Positions 1 to 11,400 of a stretch of 64,000 nt of DNA are shown here, one piece after another. Under the pieces are notes generated by a model that ran no database searches, was not told the DNA's origin, and was given only the letters and a program-made list of their open reading frames with translations. The stretch's first letter is position 1. The number at the start of each line of letters is the position of its first letter. This DNA is from Pogonophryne albipinna. Lineage: Eukaryota; Chordata; Actinopteri; Perciformes; Artedidraconidae. Location of the stretch: assembly GCA_028583405.1 (NCBI GenBank), contig CM053251.1, forward strand, positions 2,101,094 through 2,165,093, read 5' to 3'. The position numbers and the translations under genes are program-made.

Positions 1-120
1 GGTCATTGTCGTTGAGCTTGAATGTGAGCTTACGCTTCATTGTTTCTTTTATAACTGCATACCATCTAATATACAGTAGTTACATTTGTTTAGCAAATCA
101 TTGTGAGTGCCCAGCAGAGC

Positions 121-231
121 TGGGAAGTAGTGGAGTACAAATACTTCGTTACTCTACTTAAGTACATTTATCTGGTATCAGTACTTTACTCCACTACTTA
201 TTTTTCTGACGACTTTTTACTTTGACTTCTT
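121..231. repeat. Interspersed repeat fragment ('tacttaagtac' type)
   Basis: The segment resembles an abundant fish interspersed repeat rich in TACTTTACTCCACTAC and CTCTACTTAAGTAC motifs. It runs directly into the 37-bp minisatellite at 232, whose unit looks like the next part of the same repeat. Family membership is from memory of fish repeats; I assign no class. Confidence 0.45.
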
Positions 232-797
232 ACATGTTGAACCCAAATACCTGAACTTTCTACTTCTTACATGTTGAACTCAAATACCTGTACTTTCTAC
301 TTCTTACATGTTGAACACAAATACCTGTACTTTCTACTTCTTACATGTTGAACCCAAATACCCGTACTTTCTACTTCTCACATGTTGAACCCAAATACCT
401 GAACTTTCTACTTCTTACATGTTGAACACAAATACCTGTACTTTCTACTTCTCACATGTTGAACACAAATACCTGTACTTTCTACTTCTTACATGTTGAA
501 CACAAATACCTGAACTTTCTACTTCTTACATGTTGAACTCAAATACCTGTACTTTCTACTTCTTACATGTTGAACACAAATACCTGTAGTTTCTACTTCT
601 TACATGTTGAACACAAATACCTGTACTTTCTACTTCTTACATGTTGAACACAAATACCTGTACTTTCTACTTCTTACATTTTGAACCCAAATACCTGTAC
701 TTTCTACTTCTTACATGTTGAACACAAATACCTGTACTTTCTACTTCTTACATTCTGAACCCAAATACCTGTACTTTCTACTTCTTACATGTTGTGT
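232..797 (+). repeat. 37-bp minisatellite, about 15 units
   Basis: The unit begins ACATGTTGAACACAAATACC and continues with TGTACTTTCTACTTCTT. The first ACATGTTG is at 232 and the last at 787, exactly 15 periods of 37 bp, so no indel has accumulated. Units differ at a few positions (AACCC/AACTC/AACAC; CTGTAC/CTGAAC; CTTCTTAC/CTTCTCAC). It lies in a pard3 intron. Confidence 0.93.
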
Positions 798-1009
798 AGA
801 TGTTGTGGTACTGCTCACCATTCACCACTAGTCTTTGTTCAAAGTGATGAATTATACATCAGAGGCACATTAGTTTCATATTGCTGTTGGCTCAGCTCTT
901 AGTTATCACATTGTGTTTCATATCTGGGTTGCTTTTCCAGTGTCAACAGCACATTTGATCAATTCCTGAGAAGAGCGCGTTGGACTTTAGAGAGCTTCAT
1001 CCTGTAGGC
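798..1009. other. Intron sequence, nothing recognised
   Basis: Unique-looking pard3 intron sequence between the minisatellite and a hAT-like element. No exon, RNA or repeat was recognised. Confidence 0.5.
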
Positions 1010-1480
1010 CAGGGATGTCCAACTGTATGTTTCACTGAGGGCCACATACAGACACATATAGGAAGGGCTGGGCCACTCACTAATAGGTGAGGTATTGTTA
1101 GTTCAGTTCAAATGTAGGTAAATTATGCTTTATACGTGAAAATGCAGCCCACTTCACAGGGTTTCATTTATGTTGTTGGCAGCTCATTCCTTAAAACATA
1201 TTGCTTATAAAAAGAGGAAATATGAAGGTTATAGTTCAAGCTTGTTATGTAATTAAGTCATTGAGCTTTTTTTTTATCAACTAAGATTTGTTTGAAAATG
1301 TTTCCAACTTGAATTGACTGAATTTATTTGAAAAGTGGGCCTTTTAAAACATGAATACTTTGTAATATAAGTTTCTTTTTGTGGGCTATATTTCATCATA
1401 CTTTTCGAATTAGCTGAGGGCCGTTTAAAAATGGGCCACGGGCTGCATTTGGCCCCCGGGCCGTAGTTTGGCCACACCTG
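1010..1480. mobile_element. hAT-type non-autonomous element with 8-bp target duplication
   Basis: The left end reads CAGGGATGTCCAAC and the right end GTTTGGCCACACCTG, imperfect inverted ends of the CAGGGGTGTC type typical of hAT elements. The exact 8-bp direct repeat CTGTAGGC flanks it at 1002-1009 and 1481-1488. The 471-bp interior has no transposase frame. The intact duplication suggests a fairly young insertion, about 100 bp upstream of a pard3 exon. Confidence 0.85.
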
Positions 1481-1552
1481 CTGTAGGCCATTTCCGCTGA
1501 TGGAACCAGGTCACTTGTTCACAATGGAGCCTCTCACGCTAATCAATCCTAA

Positions 1553-2537
<985 letters not shown>

Positions 2538-2661
2538 TCTAGTTTGGGACAACACATATTTTTGTTGATTTCACACACAAACACATTATGTCACAATACA
2601 TATTGCTATGACTCATACACTCTGGTGACAACAGGCAGAAATGTGTGTTGTCCAAACTAGA
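2538..2661. mobile_element. Short element with ~21-bp terminal inverted repeats
   Basis: TCTAGTTTGGGACAACACAT at 2538 is matched in inverse orientation by ATGTGTGTTGTCCAAACTAG up to 2660-2661, with one indel and one mismatch. The 124-bp unit has no coding content and looks like a miniature inverted-repeat element or its remnant. No target duplication is certain, so the class is open. Confidence 0.6.
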
Positions 2662-3480
2662 CAGCATGTATGTCGTCTCTTATGAATTGTCCTTGTGTTT
2701 TTTTTTCTCTATACAAGGTCATTTTGATCACCCTTGTGTTTTTGTATATCTCTGTATCCACACGAAATGGTCCCCACTGTAGCTTTGGTGTGCAATGGGA
2801 GAATTTGATCCTACGATTTATAAATGAAATGATAAAGTGAGAGCTCACGAATCAAATCATCTGTGCTCTGGCCTTTCTTTTAAAGGTGACGAATCCAATA
2901 AAAATGTATTTTTTTGTTTTGCATTGGGCAGTATGAAACCAGAGTGATGCGTTTTAATGGGCTCACACACACATTCCAGCTGGCATTGTGTACAAATAGG
3001 GTGGGAAAGAAGAGCGCAGGTCGTCCTCTTGCTTTTGTCTCTCATCAACCAAGCGTGCTCTCAATTAGAGAACTCAACAACACTGCAGCATTCTGTTTGT
3101 TTACATCAATGCCGCTACTGTCGCTTTTTCCCATGAACGCTCAGTACTAAGAAACCCACACTGTGAGAGTTAGGGACTCCACTGGAGACCAAAGAGCTTT
3201 AAACATGTCAGGGCTCATTATTGAATGAAAAAGCTCCATGTGTGGAAATCCCTGAACCAGTTGTTCAGCGTCCTACTGCATGCATTCTAGTTCGACATAT
3301 GTTACATTCATACACTTTTGCTCGTTTATTGGTTTGAGCCATTATTTTCACTGCTCTTGTTTTATTTGGTGTACCTTGTTGGAAAAGGGGAAGTAAGAAA
3401 TACGCACTTTTTGTATTATTTTTAACGAGATATTTGACTATATTTTATAAATGTTCCATTATTGCACATAGAACATATAT
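2662..3480. other. pard3 intron, no recognised element
   Basis: Unique-looking intron sequence. Short open frames here (for example 2914-3150) show no family resemblance. Confidence 0.45.
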
Positions 3481-4003
3481 CAGGGGGTCCGCGGGGTCTT
3501 AAAAAGTATTACAAGTTGATCAATCAATTTAGCGAAAATGAAGGCTATTAAAAAGTATTAAAGGGCATTTTCCAAGGTATTACATTTTGCAGTTTGTTTT
3601 CAATAAGTATATAAATGGTCCAAAGAGGTTGTATTCTACAGTCTGCCTGAATGTAATCATTGCGTAGGTGTGTCGTGTGATTCTGTGTAGTTTATTTATG
3701 GCATCCCGTTGGGTTTGACGTCATCTGAACAGGACATCGCACGCTCACTGCTTGATAGCGCGCGAAGGTCCGTTTACGCCGGTTGTTAAACAACATCGTT
3801 ATGGGGAAATGCAAGTCTGCGTCCAAATGGTTGGAAGATAAGGAGGAAGGACAATCAATACTGTATATAGTCAATGTGAGGTAAAGTGTGTTGCCAAGGT
3901 AACCGGTTAAAACTCTAAGTGGCGATGAGGTCTTATGGAAAGGGTCTGAAAAAGGTCTTAAAAGGTCTTAAAAGGTCTTAAAGGGTCTTAAAGGGTATCA
4001 CAT
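3481..4003 (+). mobile_element. hAT-like element fragment with start of a transposase-type frame
   Basis: It starts CAGGGGGTCCGCGGGGTC and ends in a run of AAAGGTCTTA units (3945-3998), an end type common in fish hAT elements. An ATG at 3801 opens MGKCKSASKWLEDKE, which resembles the N-terminus of fish hAT/ZNF862-like proteins; the frame stops soon after (3880s). The assignment rests on memory of the family. It is a decayed remnant. Confidence 0.5.
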
Positions 4004-4801
4004 CTGACTTCAGGATTCCAAATCGTTAATGTCAAATGTTTTCCAATAACAATATGATTTAAATTAAAAGCTTTCCAATCAAAGAATAAGCAAACAAGTC
4101 TGCAAATTAGACCAAGCATTTCATCTTAACATGTTGATGTTTTCTACCAAAGTACGTACAAAACAGTCTCGATATCCAATACATGTTTTTGTATTTACTC
4201 CCTGATATGTAATCCTATAGATTACTTGATATGTGAGTGTTCGACTCCTATAAAAGGAGATTTCCCATCATTCCTCTGTGCCTCACGCTGGTTTGCATGT
4301 GAGGAACCCTCTGGAAGTCTCTCTAAAGCCCCTTTTACTTTAGAGTGCAGCTCACACTCAGACTCTCTATGGTAATTGCACGTTATTAGACTCATGCCCC
4401 GGCCATATGGAAAACAGCAGAATGTGTCTTTGAAATTCAATTACCTTCCCCATGCATTTATTACATGCTGTTGCTTCATCTCTGTGATGTGCTGCAAACC
4501 TCAAGGAGCCCGTGTCCTTTTCATTATTCACCTACAACTGCCCCACTTACAGTCATTGCCAGGAGAGCGCTGCTTATGAGGGACGGCAGGCTGCTTTTAT
4601 ACCACAGAAGAATGGTTGAATGATACAAGCAGATGTCAAATACATTAAATAGTCGTTTTATTGAGGATAAAATGTATTTTAGCGCCGTAACAATTTTACA
4701 AATAGTAATTTAGTTTAATTAAAAATCAAGTAATGGACATTGTTTTTGATTATCATTGGATTTTAAAGCCAAAAATCAGCATGGATCGAGATTCTCAGAT
4801 G
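4004..4801. other. pard3 intron, no recognised element
   Basis: AT-rich intron sequence up to the TTAA-type element at 4802. No feature supported. Confidence 0.45.
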
Positions 4802-4822
4802 TTAAAGGGGCCATATTCTGCA

Positions 4823-5428
4823 CATTTTCAGGTGTATATCAGTATGTAGTGTCTCTACTTTAAAGAGTCCTCTCCTGCTGATGTTCAGGTGTATATCAGT
4901 ATGTAGTGTCTCTACTTTAAAGAGTCCTCTCCTGCTGATGTTCAGGTGTATATCAGTATGTAGTGTCTCTACTTTAAAGAGTCCTCTCCTGCTGATGTTC
5001 AGGTGTATATCAGTATGTAGTGTCTCTACTTTAAAGAGTCCTCTCCTGCTGATGTTCAGGTGTATATCAGTATGTAGTGTCTCTACTTTAAAGAGTCCTC
5101 TCCTGCTGATGTTCAGGTGTATATCAGTATGTAGTGTCTCTACTTTAAAGAGTCCTCTCCTGCTGATGTTCAGGTGTATATCAGTATGTAGTGTCTCTAC
5201 TTTAAAGAGTCCTCTCCTGCTGATGTTCAGGTGTATATCAGTATGTAGTGTCTCTACTTTAAAGAGTCCTCTCCTGCTGATGTTCAGGTGTATATCAGTA
5301 TGTAGTGTCTCTACTTTAAAGAGTCCTCTTCTGCTGATGTTCAGGTGTATATCAGTATGTAGTGTCTCTACTTTAAAGAGTCCTCTTCTGCTGATGTTCA
5401 GGTGTATATCAGTATGTAGTGTCCCTAC
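4823..5428 (+). repeat. 57-bp minisatellite, left part (~10.6 units)
   Basis: Head-to-tail 57-bp units of the form TTCAGGTGTATATCAGTATG, TAGTGTCTCTACTTTAAAGA, GTCCTCTCCTGCTGATG. From the element's first TTAA (4802) to the TTAA in the first unit (4860) is 58 bp, one unit length. The last two units carry CCTCTTCTG instead of CCTCTCCTG. The array is cut at 5428 by a hAT-like insertion and resumes at 6611. Confidence 0.97.
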
Positions 5429-6610
5429 TAGAGATGGGCGAGTCATGATTCATCCGGATCATTAACCCGGATCCTAGTAATGAGCCGGTCGTGACGAGTC
5501 TCCCTCTCGATTAACCCGAGTCCTTCGAGTCCTACACCTGATGTGACGTAAAAATTAAAACTATAAATTGCGTCACTCTTTACTCTCTTTATAACGTGTA
5601 AAATCACATTACAACGTTGTTGTATCCAGAGATCCAGCAGACTCGTCGCCATGCACGAATCAACAGCAGATTCAGCCCCTCCTCCGGCTCCCGCGAGAGT
5701 CCCGTGAGCCGTGAGTGAGCCGTGAGTCCGCAAATCTCTGAGTCTGCTGCGACTCGTCGAGGGAGCCGTGGGACTCGCGGGAGCCGTTGGACTCGCGGGA
5801 GCCGTGAGTGAGCCGGGAGCCGTGAGTGAGCCGTGAGTCCGCAAATCTCTGAGTCTGCTGCGACTCGTCGAGGGAGCCGTGGGACTCGCGGGAGCCGTGC
5901 GAGCCGGAGGAGGGGCTGAGTCTGCTGTAGATTCGTGCATAGGGACGAGTCTGCTGGATCTCTGGATCTGCTGCCTGCTATATGTTACGGCTCTGAGTCC
6001 TCGTAGGCTACTGGTCTCTCTCGATCATTGACCTGGATTCACGGATCCCGCGATTTTTCCGGCTCTAAATTAAGTTTCAGTGTAGACTTCTAACACAATG
6101 TTCATGTTGTGCAACAGTCTCCTGTAATAATATCTGCATTTCCAATAAGGATCTTACTTGGAAACTCGTTTATTTTGAACATGGCACACAAAAAGAAACA
6201 AATGATAGAAAATTGCAAAACAGTTAGAATATATAAAATGTAATTATACAATTATTATTATTATTATTATTATTAAATGAAAACACAATTGTGCAAAATT
6301 AGCTTAAGTACAGGAACATATTAAAATAACTATATACATATAATGCAAAACACTTATTTTTTAAAATGCACACACACACACATGTTTTATTAAAGCAAAA
6401 GACACTGTGTAGCGGAGGTTAATGTAACGTTAGTTTAATATGCTGGTTAAATGCAACAACTTTTCGGTTTCACCGGTAGGATTTCTACGGTCTTGGTCAT
6501 GCTGACTCATATGACTCAAATGACTCAAATGACTCGTATGATCCGGATCTCTTCAATGATTGACTCAGAAGACTCCGAGTCCATAAAATGATCCGGATTT
6601 GCCATCTCTA
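5429..6610. mobile_element. hAT-like non-autonomous element nested in the 57-bp array
   Basis: The 1182-bp insert begins TAGAGATGGGCGAGTC and ends GATTTGCCATCTCTA, imperfect inverted ends. The exact 8-bp repeat GTCCCTAC flanks it (5421-5428 and 6611-6618), the target-duplication length of hAT elements. The interior has an inverted repeat (about 5625-5694 against 5899-5970) and a ~111-bp direct duplication (for example 5731 and 5842, CAAATCTCTGAGTCTGCTGC). A 165-codon minus frame (5443-5940) is a by-product of the GC-rich repeats. No transposase is present. Confidence 0.87.
5707..5905 (+). repeat. Two ~111-bp direct repeats inside the nested hAT-like element
   Basis: GTGAGTCCGCAAATCTCTGA and the following GTCTGCTGCGACTCGTCGAG occur twice, offset 111 bp. 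GAGCCGTGAGTGAGCCGTGA motifs add shorter repetition. This explains the repeated protein segment seen when the minus strand is translated. Confidence 0.8.
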
Positions 6611-8100
6611 GTCCCTACTTTAAAGAGTCCTCTCCTGCTGATGTTCAGGTGTATATCAGTATGTAGTGTCTCTACTTTAAAGAGTCCTCTCCTGCTGATG
6701 TTCAGGTGTATATCAGTATGTAGTGTCTCTACTTTAAAGAGTCCTCTCCTGCTGATGTTCAGGTGTATATCAGTATGTAGTGTCTCTACTTTAAAGAGTC
6801 CTCTCCTGCTGATATTCAGGTGTATATCAGTATGTAGTGTCTCTACTTTAAAGAGTCCTCTCCTGCTGATGTTCAGGTGTATATCAGTATGTAGTGTCTC
6901 TACTTTAAAGAGTCCTCTCCTGCTGATGTTCAGGTGTATATCAGTATGTAGTGTCTCTACTTTAAAGAGTCCTCTCCTGCTGATGTTCAGGTGTATATCA
7001 GTATGTAGTGTCTCTACTTTAAAGAGTCCTCTCCTGCTGATGTTCAGGTGTATATCAGTATGTAGTGTCTCTACTTTAAAGAGTCCTCTCCTGCTGATGT
7101 TCAGGTGTATATCAGTATGTAGTGTCTCTACTTTAAAGAGTTCTCTCCTGCTGATGTTCAGGTGTATATCAGTATGTAGTGTCTCTACTTTAAAGAGTCC
7201 TCTCCTGCTGATGTTCAGGTGTATATCAGTATGTAGTGTCTCTACTTTAAAGAGTTCTCTCCTGCTGATGTTCAGGTGTATATCAGTATGTAGTGTCTCT
7301 ACTTTAAAGAGTCCTCTCCTGCTGATGTTCAGGTGTATATCAGTATGTAGTGTCTCTACTTTAAAGAGTCCTCTCCTGCTGATGTTCAGGTGTATATCAG
7401 TATGTAGTGTCTCTACTTTAAAGAGTCCTCTCCTGCTGATGTTCAGGTGTATATCAGTATGTAGTGTCTCTACTTTAAAGAGTTCTCTCCTGCTGATGTT
7501 CAGGTGTATATCAGTATGTAGTGTCTCTACTTTAAAGAGTCCTCTCCTGCTGATGTTCAGGTGTATATCAGTATGTAGTGTCTCTACTTTAAAGAGTTCT
7601 CTCCTGCTGATGTTCAGGTGTATATCAGTATGTAGTGTCTCTACTTTAAAGAGTCCTCTCCTGCTGATGTTCAGGTGTATATCAGTATGTAGTGTCTCTA
7701 CTTTAAAGAGTCCTCTCCTGCTGATGTTCAGGTGTATATCAGTATGTAGTGTCTCTACTTTAAAGAGTCCTCTCCTGCTGATGTTCAGGTGTATATCAGT
7801 ATGTAGTGTCTCTACTTTAAAGAGTTCTCTCCTGCTGATGTTCAGGTGTATATCAGTATGTAGTGTCTCTACTTTAAAGAGTCCTCTCCTGCTGATGTTC
7901 AGGTGTATATCAGTATGTAGTGTCTCTACTTTAAAGAGTTCTCTCCTGCTGATGTTCAGGTGTATATCAGTATGTAGTGTCTCTACTTTAAAGAGTCCTC
8001 TCCTGCTGATGTTCAGGTGTATATCAGTATGTAGTGTCTCTACTTTAAAGAGTCCTCTCCTGCTGATGTTCAGGTGTATATCAGTATGTAGTGTCTCTAC
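6611..8100 (+). repeat. 57-bp minisatellite, right part (~26 units) with 342-bp higher-order pattern
   Basis: It continues the array at 4823-5428. A C-to-T variant (GAGTTCTCTCC) falls at 7141, 7255, 7483, 7597, 7825 and 7939: spacings 114, 228, 114, 228, 114, so the pattern repeats every 342 bp (6 units), three times. The array exits into ATGTCTCCATGCTTTAATG, the element body. Both strands are stop-free for more than 500 codons only because 57 is divisible by 3. Confidence 0.97.
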
Positions 8101-8442
8101 ATGTCTCCATGCTTTAATGTTCACAAAGCTCTTTATTCTTCTCATACTGTCTGTGCTGCAGCACCTCTTTTCAGCCTCTGTCTAAAACCAGAGCCCAGTC
8201 TGCTCTAATTGGTTAGCTGGTCGACTCTGTTGTGATTGGTCAACCACTTAGAGATATCCCACCCCTTAGCCTATCACGCACAATGTATTGGAGCGCTAGC
8301 CAATAGAAGCACGTGTTACATAGTGATGTCATTATCACTGTGTGAACTTTGGGATGTTAGCCTTTGCAGACCAATGACATGCACAACAACCTATACAATA
8401 TAACACACTACAGGGAAGCGAAAACCCCCAAAAAACCTTTAA

Positions 8443-9348
8443 TATTTGTGGATTTTCCCAAAGATGAATGAATCAGCAGTTCATTTTCAACACTTTCTTC
8501 ATGAGTAATGAGTCGCAACACAATTACCCACATTAAACATTCATTAGAAATATCTATACTTTCTCAAAGGAAGCCCTCTTCTGCCTTTTCCTCCATAGTT
8601 TTGGTAGCAGTGGAGGATTGTGGGTAGCTCGGTCTAATTCCATCAGGATGACTGATGGACGCTCTCCGGCTGCAGCGCTCCAGCTTTATTGCACTCATTT
8701 ATACCACTATGGGAGTGGAGGAGTTCATTCACTTGATGTTGGGGGTTTAGAAAGGGCATAATATTGCCTCTTGTATTTTACTGCAACATTTTAATGCTGC
8801 TATTATCTGTATTCCTTAAGGGCATTTCTCTCCTCTACAGTCATCGTGTTCAGCCCATTGTCCTAGGAATATTCAACACTTGTGAAAAGATATTGGGGCA
8901 GTAATTTACCCACAGGCTCGCCCCTCCCTATTGGTTGTCTGCCAGCCTGTCCTTATTGTCCCCGGAGCAGCCAGGCAGTGCCAATCAACCCCAGAGATGA
9001 TTGCCCCGGCTTCATTTGGTTAAAAGGGGAATGTCTCTTTAGCACTCTTAATCGTTTTATGGCCTTCCCACAGACGTGCACAGCGCTCCCACCAGGACCT
9101 CAATACGGTGCACAGCCATAAAAGTAATTAGATTGGCTTTGTGCTACAACTGATCCGCACACAATTATTGCACTCACACCGCTAATGAACATTGGAGGAG
9201 CGGAAGGAGTTGTGGTAAAGTGTGTGCTGGACCCTGAGGTGGTGCTCTGCTACTGGGAGAGATATTAGTGTGTGTTCTCTTTTTATACATCTATCCATCC
9301 AATAGGACTCTTATTTTGACAACGTTTTGACTTATCCTTATTATAAGG
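8443..9348. other. pard3 intron, no recognised element
   Basis: Unique-looking sequence between two transposon copies; possible conserved non-coding content cannot be judged without alignment. Confidence 0.45.
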
Positions 9349-9956
9349 CAGGGGTGTCAAACTCAAGGCCCGGGGGCCAAATCAGGCCCGTGACTTCATT
9401 TTATGTGGCCCCACAAGAGCTCTGAAAGAATATAATATGTTTATTATACATGCCGATTTACAGAAGTACGTTGCCCATAAACTACATGTCCCACAATGCA
9501 TCTACATTTTAACTCAGAATTTGACTTGTTTCTCAGAATTTGACTCTTTTTCATCAACATATTCATTTTTTTCTCAGAATCTGCCTTTTTCCTTCACAAT
9601 TTTACTTTTTTCTTCAAAATGTTACTTTTTTCTTCAACATTTTACTTTTTCTTCAAAATGTCACCTTTTTTTGTTGGGACTTTTTTTTTCCAGAATTTGG
9701 CTTTTCTTTTGAAATCATTTTGTGACATTCTCACTGAAGAGACTTGCAATTATTTGCCCTAGACTTCTGCTTTCAGACGTAGTGATTATAAAGTAATTAT
9801 GAAGTTATTACCCTATCCGATAATAATCCAATATTATTTGATATATATTACATCTTTATATATGTATTTTAATATAGTCTTATATACAAAACTGCCCCTT
9901 TGAGTGCAACCATGATGCTAATGTGGCCCGAGATAAAGTTGAGTTTGACACCCCTG
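9349..9956. mobile_element. hAT-type non-autonomous element (CAGGGGTGTCAAACTC ends)
   Basis: It starts CAGGGGTGTCAAACTCAAGG and ends GAGTTTGACACCCCTG, good inverted ends. Flanking octamers TTATAAGG and GTCTAAGG agree at 6 of 8 positions, a decayed target duplication. The interior (9515-9715) is a CAGAATTTGACTTTTT-like low-complexity stretch. No transposase frame. Confidence 0.83.
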
Positions 9957-10038
9957 GTCTAAGGGCTTTGGTAAGGCAGGTTGATACAATTCTAAAAATG
10001 TACGTATGGACGGTGAATATGCTTCAAACAAAGTGTTA

Positions 10039-10366
10039 CGGCCCGTCCACACGGCGGCGTGCGTTGACGCTTGCCGGCGGGCGTGTCTGAAACTCGACCA
10101 ACAACCAATCACATGAATCTCCCGCCCCTGACACACAAGCAGCGGTTTGATTGGCTCGAGCTTGTACTGGCATATGATTCGATTGGCTGACGCTTCTGCC
10201 GAGGCGTCAAAAGTTGAAGATTGCTCAACTTTTGAAGCGAGCCACGCCAGCAACGCTCCACGTCGCTTCCCACAATGCAGTTCGGCTAAAAGTGACGTCA
10301 CGCCATTCAAAGTGAATGGGCAGAAGCGTTGGAAGCTTCAACGCACGCCGCTGTGTGGACGGGCCG
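10039..10366. mobile_element. Harbinger-type miniature element (copy 1) with TTA target duplication
   Basis: The inverted ends CGGCCCGTCCACACGGCGGC and its counterpart GCCGCTGTGTGGACGGGCCG are near perfect. TTA occurs at 10036-10038 and 10367-10369, the 3-bp duplication expected for PIF/Harbinger. A short internal hairpin is formed by AAAAGTTGAAGATTGCTCAACTTTT. Related copies lie at 41347 and 51995; the 41347 copy keeps a MADF exon, which supports the class. Confidence 0.85.
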
Positions 10367-10369
10367 TTA

Positions 10370-11307
10370 TCAATCCGTTTAAACAGCGTCAGAAAGCTTT
10401 TCCAATGTCTTTTCAACTTCCCAATTTGTTGGCATTGGATAGCGTCCAACTTTTTTTGAAACAGACATTCTATAAATCCCGGCAGTTTGCAATATCGACG
10501 TGTGATGCAGGAAAGTAGGCGAGATTTAAACTACTATCAAAGGTTTTTCGACTACTTTCCATTTCTATCCATATGTCAATCCAACTGCTTCACTATGAGT
10601 GCATTTTAAGGAGTAAGTGATTGAAAGTGTATCCAATATCTGAGCAGAGAGCGCTGAGATAAGAGATGGTGTAAAATATAGGATGCAGCCACAGTGAGGC
10701 CAATAACAGGCAATAAGTGTGGTTATTAGGAACATGTGTTAAACTATTTAGCTTTTAAACATGGCTGTGCAAACTTTGTACAAACTAGATAGTGAAACCC
10801 TCGGGGGCAAGGGAATGCTTTTCATAAATCCTCACAATGTAGAAATACGAACATGCGTCTGTGTGTTGTTTTGATGCATGGGACATCCAGTCAAAACACA
10901 ATCATTCAAATCAATACAAGGTTGCAGATACTTACAAATGTACATTTCAACGCCTGCAACTGTTGCTCAGGCGGTAAATATGCATCTACCAATCAGAGGA
11001 TCAACGGTTCAATGCCCAACCCCCCTGCTATTAACATATACAGTAGAAGTGTCCTTGGGAAAGATGCTTTACCCAAAATGGCTGTCTATGATATTCCATT
11101 GTATATAATTCACTTAAGATCAAAAACATGTACAAAAATAATAATATATGGTGTTTTCCATACAGCCTGTACAGGAAGTGTTTAATATTGCTGTGTTGGG
11201 GAGGGTTGTCACATTGTTCACAGGTTGTTGTCTCCTTCATTAACATCCACTAATATCCACCTCATCTCATCACTCCCCCTGCTATGAGTCTCCAGCATGA
11301 ACCCTGC
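10370..11307. other. pard3 intron, no recognised element
   Basis: No repeat or exon recognised. Frames at 10853-11185 look random. Confidence 0.45.
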
Positions 11308-11400
11308 CTGTCTGTGTGTGTGTGTGTGTGTGTGTCTGTCTGTCTGTCTGTCTGTGTGTGTGTGTGTGTGTGTCTGTCTGTGTGTCTGTCTGTCTGTCTC
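11308..11400 (+). repeat. Compound microsatellite (GT)n/(GTCT)n
   Basis: Alternating blocks of GT dinucleotides and GTCT tetranucleotides run from 11308 to about 11400. Confidence 0.95.

Larger units (their letters stand above)
4802..8442 (+). mobile_element. TTAA-end miniature transposon (copy 1) expanded by a 57-bp minisatellite
   Basis: The left end, TTAAAGGGGCCATATTCTGC, is the terminus of an abundant fish miniature element. Past the array (8100-8442) the element body continues in order: CTCATACTGTCTGTGCTGCA, GATTGGTTAGCTGG, GATTGGTCAACCAC, and GCATTAGCC-like blocks, ending near AAAACCTTTAA. The terminal TTAA suggests TTAA targeting (piggyBac-like), but class is inferred. Most of its 3.6 kb is 57-bp repeats plus a nested hAT-like insertion. 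Confidence 0.8.

Noticed and set aside
5443..5940. 165-codon minus-strand frame with repeated SRSRLRDLRTHGSLTA
   Set aside because: It is produced by the GC-rich direct and inverted repeats of the hAT-like element.
4823..8100. Regularly spaced repeats resembling a CRISPR array
   Set aside because: Units are contiguous with no unique spacers, in a vertebrate genome.
6565..8185. Frames of 526 and 528 codons on opposite strands (and similar ones at 4802-5465, 33079-34500, 55956-57099)
   Set aside because: They are translations of 57-bp tandem repeats; length follows from a period divisible by three, there is no domain, splice or start context, and a 2-bp deletion breaks the frame in one array.
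10147..10518. 123-codon frame and overlapping minus frames
   Set aside because: It lies across a Harbinger-type miniature element and flanking intron.
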